Assembly (NCBI GenBank): GCA_024278555.1
Contig: JAJRSX010000068.1
Coordinates: 1 to 15,340, forward strand
Reading direction: 5' to 3'
DNA: 15,340 nt
Source: a bacterium
Lineage (GTDB): Bacteria; CG2-30-53-67; CG2-30-70-394
Shown: positions 7,110 through 15,308 of the stretch, piece by piece
Position numbering within the stretch: the stretch's first letter is position 1
Layout: each line of letters begins with the position of its first letter
Notes under the pieces: model-generated
Told to the model about the DNA's origin: nothing
Databases searched by the model: none
Seen by the model: the letters and a program-made list of their open reading frames with translations, nothing else
Position numbers and translations under genes: made by a program

Positions 7110-7136
7110 TCGCACCGGAGGGATAGCGCCCGACGG

Positions 7137-7384
7137 ACAATCCGTGGTTCAAGCCGCAATAGGAGGCGCGAATGGTGGGTGCCACCGGTCTGACGTCACC
7201 GGTGGAGGCAACCGGATCGCAACGGCCGGGAAGGCGGTTTATTGGCCACGGAACCCACGGAAGCACACGGAAGCAGGGGGCTCCCGTTGGGTTAGAGCGA
7301 GCGGGACCCCATTCCTGCGCGAAGCAGGAGCGGCGCCACACCTTCCTTGCTCCCTCCCTCTGCGTCCCCGCGTCTCTGCGTGAG
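7137..7384 (+). repeat. Dispersed 'CCACGGAACCCACGGAAG' intergenic element, copy A
   Basis: This noncoding stretch fills most of the gap 7110-7426. Its left part (from about 7137 through GCGAATGGTGG, GACGTCACC, CGGTTT) matches 14753-14858 closely. It is followed by the arm GGCCACGGAACCCACGGAAG (7244-7263) and CACACGGAAG. The core 7280-7340 (CTCCCGTTGGGTT, GGACCCCATTCCTGC, CGGCGCCAC) matches the minus strand of 14986-14927. It ends in CTCTGCGTCCCCGCGTCTCT plus GCGTGAG. Short CACGGAAG- and ACGCAGAG-type tandem motifs of this sort recur between genes in many proteobacterial genomes. No ORF is conserved between copies. 7029-7136 otherwise shows only the possible leader ORF. Confidence 0.75.
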
Positions 7385-7401
7385 GCCCCCACCGACTCCC
7401 C

Positions 7402-7416
7402 GGTCCGCAACGGACC
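7402..7416 (-). terminator. Small hairpin downstream of the ClC gene
   Basis: GGTCCG-CAA-CGGACC (6-bp stem) lies 10 nt past the ClC stop. It lacks a T-tract on the minus strand, so termination is only a possibility. Confidence 0.2.
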
Positions 7417-7426
7417 CGCCCCCCCG

Positions 7427-9265
7427 TCAGTGGACCGGCGTCCCGTAGGCGCCGTGGGCGCGGCCGAGGATCTGCTCGTTGTAGGCGCGGATCACGTCCT
7501 GCCGCTTGAGCATCCCGAAGACGCGCTGTGGGTCCTTGCGTGACACCACCGGCATCTGCTCGATGTCCTTGCGCCCGAACTGCTCCATGGCCCGGTTGAG
7601 GGTGTCGTCCGGGTGGACGGTGATCACCTCGCGGGTCATCAGGTCGGCGACCACCACCAGCCGGGCGAGCTCGTCCTCCATGAGCACCGTGCGGATGTCG
7701 TTGAGGGAGATAATCCCCACCATCCGCTCGTTCTCATCGAGGACCGGGAAGTAGATCCACGGGCTGGTGGCGAACCGCTGCGCCAGGGAGTGGAGGTCCA
7801 TCGACTCGGGGACCCAAGTGAAGTCGTCGTGCATCACATCGTCCACGGTGAGGGCGTTCATCGCCGTGAGCTCGCGGCCCACCTTGATTTCGATCCCCTT
7901 GCGGGTGAGGGCCTCGGTGTCGATCGACTCGTGGTAGAAGACGCGCGCGATGATCGTGCCGATGGCCGAGGCGAAGAGGATCGGCAAGACGATCTCGTGG
8001 GAGTTGGTGATCTCGAACAGGAGGAACATGGCGGTGAGGGGCGCGTGGGCCGCGGCGGCGAGGAAGCTCCCGAGCCCCACCAGGGCATAGGCCCCCACCG
8101 GCGCGGTGATGGCCGGGAAGGCCGCGTGGACCAGGACGCCGTAGGCGCCCCCCACCATCGTGCCGATCACCATGGCCGGGGCGAAGATGCCGCCGGCGCC
8201 GCCGGAGCCGAGGGTGATGGCCGTGGCCACCATCTTCAAAATGGCGAGCAGGGCCATGAGGAGCCACGGCAGCTCGCCGTGCATCGCCTCGGAGATGTGG
8301 TGGTAGCCGCCGCCCATCACCTGCGGGAAACCGATGCCCACCATCCCCACCATGGCGGCGCCGATGAGGGGCCGTACCAGACGCGGCAGTCGGCTTGCCT
8401 CGAAGAGGTCCCAGATGCCGTAGAAGATCTTGATGTTGAGGACCGCCAGGCCACCGACCACCACCCCGAGGCCGGCGTAAAGGAAGAGCTCCCAGTAGCT
8501 CACCAGGTGGTAGGGGAGGACGTCGAACATGAGCTCGTTGCCGAAGATCATGCGCGAGCAGGCGGTCGCCACCCCGGCGGCGATCACCAGGGGGGTGAAG
8601 TGGTGCACCTCGAAGTCCCCCAGCAGGACGATCTCGATGGCGAACATCACCCCGGCCATGGGGGCGTTGAAGACCCCGGCGATGCCGGCGGCCGCCCCCG
8701 AGGCGACCATCAGCCGCAGCTTCGTGCCACTCACCCCGAAGGTCTGGCCGACGTTCGAGCCGATGGCGCCGCCGAGCTGGGCGATCGGCCCCTCCAGGCC
8801 GGCAGAGCCGCCCGAGCCGATGGTCAGGGCCGGGGCGACGATGGCGATGAAGATGTTCCGCGCCCGGATCACCCCGCCGCGCAGGTTGACGATCTCCAGA
8901 AAACGCGGCAGACCGTAGCCACCCACCTCCCCGGGGAAGAGGAGAATGAGGGGGATGAGGCAGACGATCCCGAGGAGCGGCAGGAGGATGATGGCAACCC
9001 GATGCCCCCCCCCCATGTCAATGGAGAGCAGCGAGTGGAGCGGCCCGAAGAAGTAGGCCTCCACCTGCTCCAGGCTGGTACGCAACAGGGCGTAGCCCAC
9101 CGTGGCCACCATGCCCACCACCACCGCCATGAGGATGAGCTGGGTCTCGTCCGAGGGACGCACCGCAAGCAGCCGTGCCACCAGGGCCTGCCGGCGGCGG
9201 CGCCACGCCCGCGCGAAGATGCGGAGCCGGCTCACCGCTCCCCCTCCGCTCCGCCTTCTCTCCAC
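7427..9265 (-). CDS. ClC-family anion channel/transporter with C-terminal CBS pair
   Basis: This is a polytopic inner-membrane protein of 612 residues. An Arg-rich cytoplasmic N-tail is followed by the ClC membrane domain (about 40-445) and two CBS domains (about 472-530 and 535-595), which usually bind nucleotides. Diagnostic motifs: GGYGLP (115-120), GSGGSAGLEGP (150-160) with external gating Glu158, and GSGGAGGIFAP (353-363). Compared with CLC-ec1 from memory, Ser107 is Tyr117, the internal proton Glu203 is Ile212 (FAIEIV), and Tyr445 is His423 (TNSHEIVLP). Channel-like or altered coupling and selectivity is therefore possible. GTG 9265 is the longest start; GTG 9235 (602 aa) with GGAGGGGGA just upstream is the likelier one. 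It begins 60-90 nt after glmS in the same direction and probably shares its transcript. Confidence 0.93.
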   Translation of the reverse strand: MERRRSGGGAVSRLRIFARAWRRRRQALVARLLAVRPSDETQLILMAVVVGMVATVGYALLRTSLEQVEAYFFGPLHSLLSIDMGGGHRVAIILLPLLGIVCLIPLILLFPGEVGGYGLPRFLEIVNLRGGVIRARNIFIAIVAPALTIGSGGSAGLEGPIAQLGGAIGSNVGQTFGVSGTKLRLMVASGAAAGIAGVFNAPMAGVMFAIEIVLLGDFEVHHFTPLVIAAGVATACSRMIFGNELMFDVLPYHLVSYWELFLYAGLGVVVGGLAVLNIKIFYGIWDLFEASRLPRLVRPLIGAAMVGMVGIGFPQVMGGGYHHISEAMHGELPWLLMALLAILKMVATAITLGSGGAGGIFAPAMVIGTMVGGAYGVLVHAAFPAITAPVGAYALVGLGSFLAAAAHAPLTAMFLLFEITNSHEIVLPILFASAIGTIIARVFYHESIDTEALTRKGIEIKVGRELTAMNALTVDDVMHDDFTWVPESMDLHSLAQRFATSPWIYFPVLDENERMVGIISLNDIRTVLMEDELARLVVVADLMTREVITVHPDDTLNRAMEQFGRKDIEQMPVVSRKDPQRVFGMLKRQDVIRAYNEQILGRAHGAYGTPVH

Positions 9266-9325
9266 CCCGCGTCCCGGAAGCGTTTGGTGTGGGAGGCGTC
9301 CGGTGTGTGCATGTGGGGCAGGGCT

Positions 9326-11155
<1,830 letters not shown>

Positions 11156-11178
11156 GGGGACTCCTTATCTCAGTGGAA

Positions 11179-11329
11179 AGTAGAAGGTAGAAAGGGGGGG
11201 ATGAATCAAGTAGGGATGGCGCGGGCGGTCGAGGGGGGATCCACGGTGGCTGGCAGCCCACGCCCAAGCGACATCCGGCTACCCTTCCCGCCCATCTCCA
11301 ACCCGCCGCCCCCCTATCTACCTTCTACT
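11179..11329. repeat. ~151-bp inverted-repeat-bounded element between glmU and glmS
   Basis: The left arm (11179-11199, AGTAGAAGGTAGAAAGGGGGG) and right arm (11309-11329, reverse complement with one mismatch in 21) bound a noncoding core of about 110 bp. The layout resembles a miniature inverted-repeat element. The right arm contains the TAG stop codon of glmU (11325-11327). GTAGAAGGTAGA-type motifs recur in intergenic DNA of various bacteria. No transposase is seen nearby, and target-site duplications were not obvious. Confidence 0.6.
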
Positions 11330-12737
11330 CTCTGCTCCGTTTCGCCTTCTCCTCCTTCACCCGCGCCAGGTACCGAGCGCCGGCGCCTTCGCGGTCCTCC
11401 TGCGGGGCGCGGGAGGTGGTGAGCGCACCGGGTGGGACGTCACCGGTGACGGTGGTCCCGGCGCCGATCAGGGCGCCCGCGCCCACCTCCACCGGCGCCA
11501 CGAGCTGGGTGTCGGAGCCGATGAAGACGTCGTCGCCGATCACCGTCTGATGCTTGTTGGCGCCGTCGTAGTTGCAGGTGATGGTGCCGGCGCCGACGTT
11601 CACCCCGGCGCCCATGACCGTGTCGCCGATGTAGGAGAGGTGGCTCACCTTGGAGCCCTCGCCGATCGTCGACCGCTTGATCTCCACGAAGTTGCCCACC
11701 CGCGCCTCGCGCCCCACCTGTGCTCCGGGGCGCAGGCGGGCAAAGGGGCCGAGCTGTGCCGCCTCGGCCACCACACACCCCTCCAGGTGGGAGTGGCCCC
11801 GGTCCACCACCCCATCGCCGAGCTCCGCGTCGATGTAGACGGAGCACGGCCCGATCTCGCAGCCGGCGCCGATGCGCGTTGCCCCGTGGAGGCAGACCCC
11901 CGGGTGGAGGACCGTGTCCTGTCCCACCGTCACCCCCGCCTCCACGTAGGTGGCGGCCGGGTCGATGAGGCTCACCCCCGACGCCATGAGCGCCTGGTTC
12001 ACCCGGGCGCGGGCATGGGCGGCGGCGGCGGCGAGATCCATGCGCGAGTTCACCCCCATCACCTCCGCCGCCACCGGGTAGGCGAGCCCCTCCACCGGCC
12101 GCCCCTCGGCCACCGCCATCTCCACCACGTCGGTGAGGTAGAGCTCCCCCTGGGCATTGTCGCTGGAGAGCTTTGGCAGGGCGGCGCGCAGGAAGGCGAG
12201 GTCGAAGCAGTAGAGGCCGGTGTTGATCTCGCGGATCGCCAGCTCCGCCTCGCTCGCGTCCTTGGCCTCGACGATGCGGGCAAAGCGGCCGGAGCCGTCG
12301 CGCACGATCCGCCCCAGGCCGCCGGGCTCGGCCACCTCGGCGGTGAAGAGGCTCACCGCCGCGCCGCACCGCTCGTGGTGGGCGACCAGGCGGGCGAGCT
12401 CCGCGCCGCGCACGAGGGGGCAGTCGCCGCTCACCACCACCACGCAGCCCCTCTCCCCCTCCACCGCGGTGAGGCCGTGGGCGACCGCGTCGCCGGTGCC
12501 CCGCTGGGGCACCTGCTCCACCACCACCGCGCCCGGGGCCGACGTGGCGAGGTGGTCGGCCACCCGCTCCCCCTGGTGGCCCACCACCGCCACCAGCCGC
12601 TCCGGGTCGAGGGCGGCAACGGCCGCCACGACGAAGTCGACCATCGGCCGGCCGTTCACCGGGTGCAGCACCTTGGGCAGCGCGGATCGCATCCGCGTCC
12701 CCTGTCCGGCGGCGAGGAGGATGACGGTGGTGGACAT
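11325..12737 (-). CDS. glmU: Bifunctional GlcN-1-P acetyltransferase / GlcNAc-1-P uridyltransferase GlmU
   Basis: This enzyme acetylates glucosamine-1-phosphate and couples it to UTP, giving UDP-GlcNAc. It has 470 residues. The N-terminal pyrophosphorylase domain has LLAAGQGTRMRSALPKVLHP and GDCPL, then NTGLYCF. From about 260 a left-handed beta-helix acetyltransferase domain follows (DPAATYVEAGVTVG..., KVSHLSYIGD with the likely catalytic His, and NVGAGTITCNYDG). The tail is Lys/Arg-rich. The start is ATG 12737, beginning MSTTVILLAAGQGTRM; longer frames add low-complexity sequence. No good Shine-Dalgarno precedes it because the leader is a C-rich repeat. The stop codon lies inside an inverted-repeat arm. 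It is the first gene of glmU-glmS-(ClC). Confidence 0.98.
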   Translation of the reverse strand: MSTTVILLAAGQGTRMRSALPKVLHPVNGRPMVDFVVAAVAALDPERLVAVVGHQGERVADHLATSAPGAVVVEQVPQRGTGDAVAHGLTAVEGERGCVVVVSGDCPLVRGAELARLVAHHERCGAAVSLFTAEVAEPGGLGRIVRDGSGRFARIVEAKDASEAELAIREINTGLYCFDLAFLRAALPKLSSDNAQGELYLTDVVEMAVAEGRPVEGLAYPVAAEVMGVNSRMDLAAAAAHARARVNQALMASGVSLIDPAATYVEAGVTVGQDTVLHPGVCLHGATRIGAGCEIGPCSVYIDAELGDGVVDRGHSHLEGCVVAEAAQLGPFARLRPGAQVGREARVGNFVEIKRSTIGEGSKVSHLSYIGDTVMGAGVNVGAGTITCNYDGANKHQTVIGDDVFIGSDTQLVAPVEVGAGALIGAGTTVTGDVPPGALTTSRAPQEDREGAGARYLARVKEEKAKRSRE

Positions 12738-12742
12738 GGGGG

Positions 12743-12788
12743 GCTCGCTTTGCTCGCGGGGGTGGGGGTGAGGGATCGGGGATGGGGG
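12743..12788 (+). repeat. GC-stem plus G-run intergenic repeat, copy 2 (glmU leader)
   Basis: GCTCGC-TTT-GCTCGC is followed by GGGGGTGGGGGTGAGGG and then ATCGGGGATGGGGG. The order and sequence match the copy on the other strand at 12901-12940 (GCGCGCTCCGCGCGCGGGGT...GTGAGGGG). Five G-runs in 31 nt (12758-12788) make a potential G-quadruplex on the plus strand, which is the template for glmU. The glmU mRNA leader is correspondingly C-rich and has no clear SD. Confidence 0.6.
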
Positions 12789-12820
12789 CATGGACGACCC
12801 TACGGGTCGCCTATTCGACA

Positions 12821-12850
12821 ATTATTTGGAAAAAATGAGTCACCTCACAA
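12821..12850 (-). promoter_or_regulatory. Candidate sigma-70 promoter for glmU
   Basis: On the minus strand TTGTGA (12850-12845, 4/6) and AATAAT (12826-12821, 5/6) are spaced by 18 nt within the most AT-rich patch of the window. Transcription would start near 12813, giving a leader of about 75 nt. That leader holds a CGACCC-GTA-GGGTCG hairpin (about 12794-12808) and the C-rich repeat. Confidence 0.45.
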
Positions 12851-12900
12851 ATTACCGCCGGTCGCGGGTGGACCACTCACCCGGAGCAGGCGTGAAGGTT

Positions 12901-12940
12901 CCCCTCACCCCCCACCCCCCACCCCGCGCGCGGAGCGCGC
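12901..12940 (-). repeat. GC-hairpin plus G-run intergenic repeat, copy 3 (end of DUF502 gene)
   Basis: The minus strand reads GCGCGC-TCC-GCGCGC (12940-12926), then GGGGTGGGGGG, TGGGGGG and TGAGGGG. It is inverted relative to the copy at 12743-12788, so the pair flanks the glmU promoter region. The repeat supplies the last codons (SARGVGGGG) and the TGA stop of the DUF502 gene. Its G-runs lie on the coding strand and could form a quadruplex in that mRNA. Confidence 0.6.
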
Positions 12941-13546
12941 CTCCCCCTCCGGCAGGACCAGACCGGCGGAGATCACCACCTTCATCGCCTCCTCCACGCT
13001 CAGCTCCAGCGGGCGGGTGGCAGCGGCGGGGACGAAGAGCAAGAAGCCGCTCGTGGGGTTGGGGGTGGTGGGGACGAAGAGGGTGAGGTGGTCGCCGCTC
13101 AGGGGCGCGGCCACCGCCCCGCGCGCCTCGCCGGTAACGAAGGCGACGGCCCAGGTCTCCGCCTTCGGATACTCCACGAGGACGACGCGCGAGAACTGGT
13201 GCTCCTGGGTCCCCACCACCGCGTGGACCACCTCCCGCGCCCCCTTGTAGACCGGCCGGACGATGGGAATGTTCGCCAGGACCGCCTCCCCCCACGCCAC
13301 CAGACGGCGGCCCACAAAGTTGCGCGACAGAGCCCCGACCAGGGGAATCCCGACGATCAGCAGGATCACCCCCAGGCCCGGCACGTCGCGACCAAGGTAG
13401 TGGGCGGGCAGGTCACCCACCGTCCGATCCAGCAACCGCACCGCCCCACGGAGGAGAGAGAAGGTGAGAAAGAGGGGCACCACCACCGCCAGCCCGGTGA
13501 GGAAGCTGACCCGGAGCTGGCGACGGAGGGAGCGGAGGAGGGGCAT
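12905..13546 (-). CDS. DUF502 family membrane protein
   Basis: This is a 213-residue inner-membrane protein with two predicted membrane segments (about 13-36 and 57-74), then a soluble domain. DUF502 hallmarks are visible: IPIVRPVYKGAREV (about 92-105), the SRVVLVEYP strand and FVPTTPNPTSGFLLFVP. The molecular function of the family is not established. The start is ATG 13546; the SD is poor (GAG about 5 nt upstream). The last nine residues (SARGVGGGG) come from an intergenic repeat and are probably not functional. It lies downstream of the antitoxin and toxin remnant in the same direction; its neighbour in the other direction is glmU, which has its own candidate promoter. Confidence 0.9.
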   Translation of the reverse strand: MPLLRSLRRQLRVSFLTGLAVVVPLFLTFSLLRGAVRLLDRTVGDLPAHYLGRDVPGLGVILLIVGIPLVGALSRNFVGRRLVAWGEAVLANIPIVRPVYKGAREVVHAVVGTQEHQFSRVVLVEYPKAETWAVAFVTGEARGAVAAPLSGDHLTLFVPTTPNPTSGFLLFVPAAATRPLELSVEEAMKVVISAGLVLPEGEARSARGVGGGG

Positions 13547-13566
13547 GGGGACTCGTTCTCCCGCGG

Positions 13567-13632
13567 TCGGTCTCGCCAGTAGCCAGGCCGCTGGTGCTGG
13601 CGGGCCACCGCGAGGTTCAGAATTTCATCTTC
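13567..13632 (-). pseudogene. Remnant of a ParE/RelE-type toxin (C-terminal ~22 codons only)
   Basis: The minus strand, starting 19 nt after the antitoxin stop, encodes EDEILNLAVA followed by RQHQ and RPGYWRDR. This pattern (D-E-I-x-x-L-A-V-A-H/R-x-x-R-x-P-G-Y-W) is the usual C-terminus of the small ParE-like toxins encoded directly after TIGR02574 antitoxins. Only 66 nt remain; the ~70 N-terminal codons are missing. The frame upstream gives no start codon in a suitable place, and the frame downstream runs into the DUF502 start. The toxin is therefore deleted rather than just frameshifted. The family assignment rests on recall of the motif, not on a search. Confidence 0.55.
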
Positions 13633-13651
13633 CTTTTGAGAAAGCGGACCC

Positions 13652-13873
13652 TCACGACACCCGATACTTGGCGAGGACCGCGTTGAGGTGGACCGCCTCG
13701 ATCTCACCCCGGCGGTGGGCGGCGAGTCGATCCTCGGCCTCCCCTGCCCAAAGGCGGTCGGGCTCTGCATCCGGCTCGTCCGGGCTGGCCAAGATCCCGT
13801 CCGCCAACTCGACGCCCGCCGCGGGCGGTAGCTTGCGTGCCTGCTCCACCAAGGTCTCGGCTCTGTCGGTCAT
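13652..13873 (-). CDS. Addiction-module antitoxin (TIGR02574 / PF09720-like)
   Basis: This 73-residue protein has the family pattern. An N-terminal helix (ETLVEQARKLPPAAGVELAD) is followed by ILASPDEPDAEPDRLWAGEA and EDRLAAHRRGEIEAV, close to the usual 'LD..D.....W..E...R...Y..GE' core. Such antitoxins bind and neutralise a ParE/RelE-fold toxin encoded just downstream. The start at ATG 13873 is preceded by GGGAGA about 6 nt upstream. The partner toxin is reduced to a C-terminal scrap (13567-13632), so this gene is an orphan. It may be decaying, or kept as an antidote to related toxins elsewhere in the genome. It is divergent from tmk, 183 nt away. Confidence 0.8.
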   Translation of the reverse strand: MTDRAETLVEQARKLPPAAGVELADGILASPDEPDAEPDRLWAGEAEDRLAAHRRGEIEAVHLNAVLAKYRVS

Positions 13874-13945
13874 GGGTATCTCCCTTTCGTGAAGGTGGTA
13901 CGGCCGATCTTCACCCACCCCAACCCCTCGGCAAAGCACGAATGA

Positions 13946-13961
13946 CCGGATCGGAGTCCGG
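13946..13961. promoter_or_regulatory. Small inverted repeat between antitoxin and tmk
   Basis: CCGGA-TCGGAG-TCCGG (5-bp arms) lies in the 183-bp divergent region, 73 nt before the antitoxin start. Antitoxins of this type often bind operator palindromes in their own promoter. The arms are short, so this is weak. A TATGCT at 13997-14002 (+) could be a tmk -10, but no matching -35 was seen. Confidence 0.2.
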
Positions 13962-14056
13962 CGGAATTCTAACCGACGATCCGGGTACGGTCGCGGTATG
14001 CTGCCCCTTCGACCGCCCGCAATTCGATTCCACGCCGATCCCATCCCCACACCACA

Positions 14057-14704
14057 ATGGACCCCACCCCCACGCCCGGCCGGTTGATCACCCTCGAAGG
14101 GGGCGACGGCGCCGGCAAGTCGACCCAGGCGGCGCTGCTCGCCGCGCGGCTGCGCGCCGCCGGAGTGGAGGTGGTGGAGACGCGCGAGCCCGGGGGGACC
14201 CCCCTCGGGCAGGAGATCCGGCGGCTGCTGGTGACCCCGGGTGGCGACCCGCCGGTGGTGCGCGCCGAGCTCCTCCTCTACCTCGCCGATCGGGCGCAGC
14301 ACGTGGCGCGGGTGGTCGCACCGGCCCTGGCGCGCGGCGCCTGGGTGGTGTGCGACCGCTTCGTCGACTCCACCATCGCCTACCAGGGGGCGGGGCGGGG
14401 GCTCGACGAGGCGGAGGTTACAGCCCTCTGTCGCCTCGCCACCGGCGGCGTGTGGCCCGACCTCACCCTCTGGCTCGCCCTCGACCCGGCGCTGGCTGCC
14501 CGCCGCCGCGCCGGCCGCGGCGGGGCCGACCGGATGGAGCTGGAGGGGATCGCCTTCCAGGAGCGGCTGGTCGCCGCCTTCGCCCGCCTCGCCGCGGCCG
14601 AGCCCGGCCGCTGGCGAGAGGTGGCCGCGGACGGCGACGTAGAGACGGTCGCCGCCAAGCTGTGGGCGGCGGTGGCGGACCGCTTCCCGGCGGTGGCGGG
14701 GTAG
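14057..14704 (+). CDS. tmk: Thymidylate kinase Tmk
   Basis: This cytoplasmic kinase phosphorylates dTMP to dTDP using ATP. The 215-residue product has the P-loop EGGDGAGKST (14-23), the TREPGGTPLG motif that contacts dTMP, the DRF(V)DST motif with YQGAGRG, and an Arg-rich LID (ARRRAGRGGADRME). The length is normal. The ATG at 14057 gives a short Pro/Thr N-tail before LITLEGGDGAGK. No Shine-Dalgarno is visible upstream, so the true start could be the TTG (LITLE) a few codons in. In many proteobacteria tmk precedes holB; here it is instead followed by a repeat-rich noncoding region. Confidence 0.97.
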   Translation: MDPTPTPGRLITLEGGDGAGKSTQAALLAARLRAAGVEVVETREPGGTPLGQEIRRLLVTPGGDPPVVRAELLLYLADRAQHVARVVAPALARGAWVVCDRFVDSTIAYQGAGRGLDEAEVTALCRLATGGVWPDLTLWLALDPALAARRRAGRGGADRMELEGIAFQERLVAAFARLAAAEPGRWREVAADGDVETVAAKLWAAVADRFPAVAG

Positions 14705-14724
14705 ACGGCCCCGCCGGGGGCGTC
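14704..14724 (+). terminator. Hairpin at the tmk stop codon
   Basis: GACGGCCCC (14704-14712) pairs with GGGGGCGTC (14716-14724) with one internal G:G mismatch and a 3-nt loop. The stem begins at the last base of the tmk stop codon. No T-tract follows, so its termination strength is uncertain. Confidence 0.35.
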
Positions 14725-14752
14725 ACCAATGCTCCAAGGCGGTGGCAATGCG

Positions 14753-15040
14753 GCCCATCCATAGATTGAGCCACGAATGGGATGCGAATGGTGGTGCCTC
14801 CAGTCCGACGTCACCAGTGTGGACAACCGGACCGCAACGGCCCGGAAGGCGGTTTTTTGGCCACGGAACCCACGGAAGGGCACGGAAGGGGCGAGAGTTT
14901 GCGGCGGGGGGAAGAGAACGAGGTGGCGCCGGCCGTGTTTCGAGCAGGAATGGGGTCCGGGTTGCTCGCTCAACCCAACGGGAGTTCCCGACTTCCGTGC
15001 CCTTCCGTGGGTTCCGTGGCCAATTCCCTGCCGGGCAGCT
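14753..15040. repeat. Dispersed 'CCACGGAACCCACGGAAG' element, copy B, with inverted core and 30-bp arms
   Basis: The left part (about 14753-14858) matches copy A (about 7137-7243). The arm at 14859-14888 (GGCCACGGAACCCACGGAAG plus GGCACGGAAG) is repeated as a perfect 30/30 inverted copy at 14992-15021. Between the arms the core (14927-14986) matches the copy A core (7280-7340) only on the opposite strand. The locus thus looks like two elements placed head to head, or an element whose core has flipped between its arms. No ORF is conserved. Confidence 0.75.
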
Positions 15041-15072
15041 CATTGCCCCGATTGCATCCCCATCGCCGCCTC

Positions 15073-15117
15073 GTCCCCGAAATGGGGACCGCTGAAAGCT
15101 GCTGAGAGGATCAGCGG
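15073..15117. repeat. Two adjacent hairpins in noncoding DNA
   Basis: GTCCCC-GAAAT-GGGGAC (15073-15089) is followed directly by CCGCTGA (15089-15095) pairing with TCAGCGG (15111-15117). Both stems are perfect. They sit in a 636-bp gene-free stretch (14705-15340). No promoter or T-tract was recognised, and their role is unknown. Confidence 0.4.
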
Positions 15118-15163
15118 AAATAGCGATGCAGGCCAAGTACGGCGTCGCTCCACGCCTCGGCCG

Positions 15164-15183
15164 GTGTGTCTCTGTGGTGAAAT
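15164..15183. repeat. Fragment of an ACACAGAG-type intergenic repeat
   Basis: GTGTGTCTCTGTGGTGAAAT (reverse ATTTCACCACAGAGACACAC) resembles the short 'CACCACAGAGACACAGAG' motifs scattered between genes in many proteobacterial genomes. It is similar in style to the CACGGAAG and ACGCAGAG motifs of the element at 7137-7384. The assignment is from recall. Confidence 0.35.
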
Positions 15184-15269
15184 CGCCTTCCAGGCTCGCA
15201 CCGTGATCACCTCGTGAGTCCCTCGACCCGGTTGGCGGTATCCCCTCCCCCTGACATCTTGCCCTCTTT

Positions 15270-15308
15270 CCGATTGCCCATCGTCGGTCATGAGCTAGGG
15301 GCAATCGG
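15270..15308. repeat. 10-bp inverted repeat near the right edge
   Basis: CCGATTGCCC (15270-15279) and GGGCAATCGG (15299-15308) are perfect inverted copies with a 19-nt loop. It could be the terminator of a gene beyond the right edge, or an element end. There is no long T-tract. The remaining 15118-15340 shows no convincing gene. Confidence 0.4.

Noticed and set aside
11156-11324. glmS riboswitch/ribozyme
   Set aside because: The gap holds an inverted-repeat element and no ribozyme core; the ribozyme is known mainly from Gram-positive bacteria.
11550-13250. 566-codon plus-strand ORF
   Set aside because: Antisense to glmU and DUF502 and reads through the intergenic repeats; low-complexity composition.
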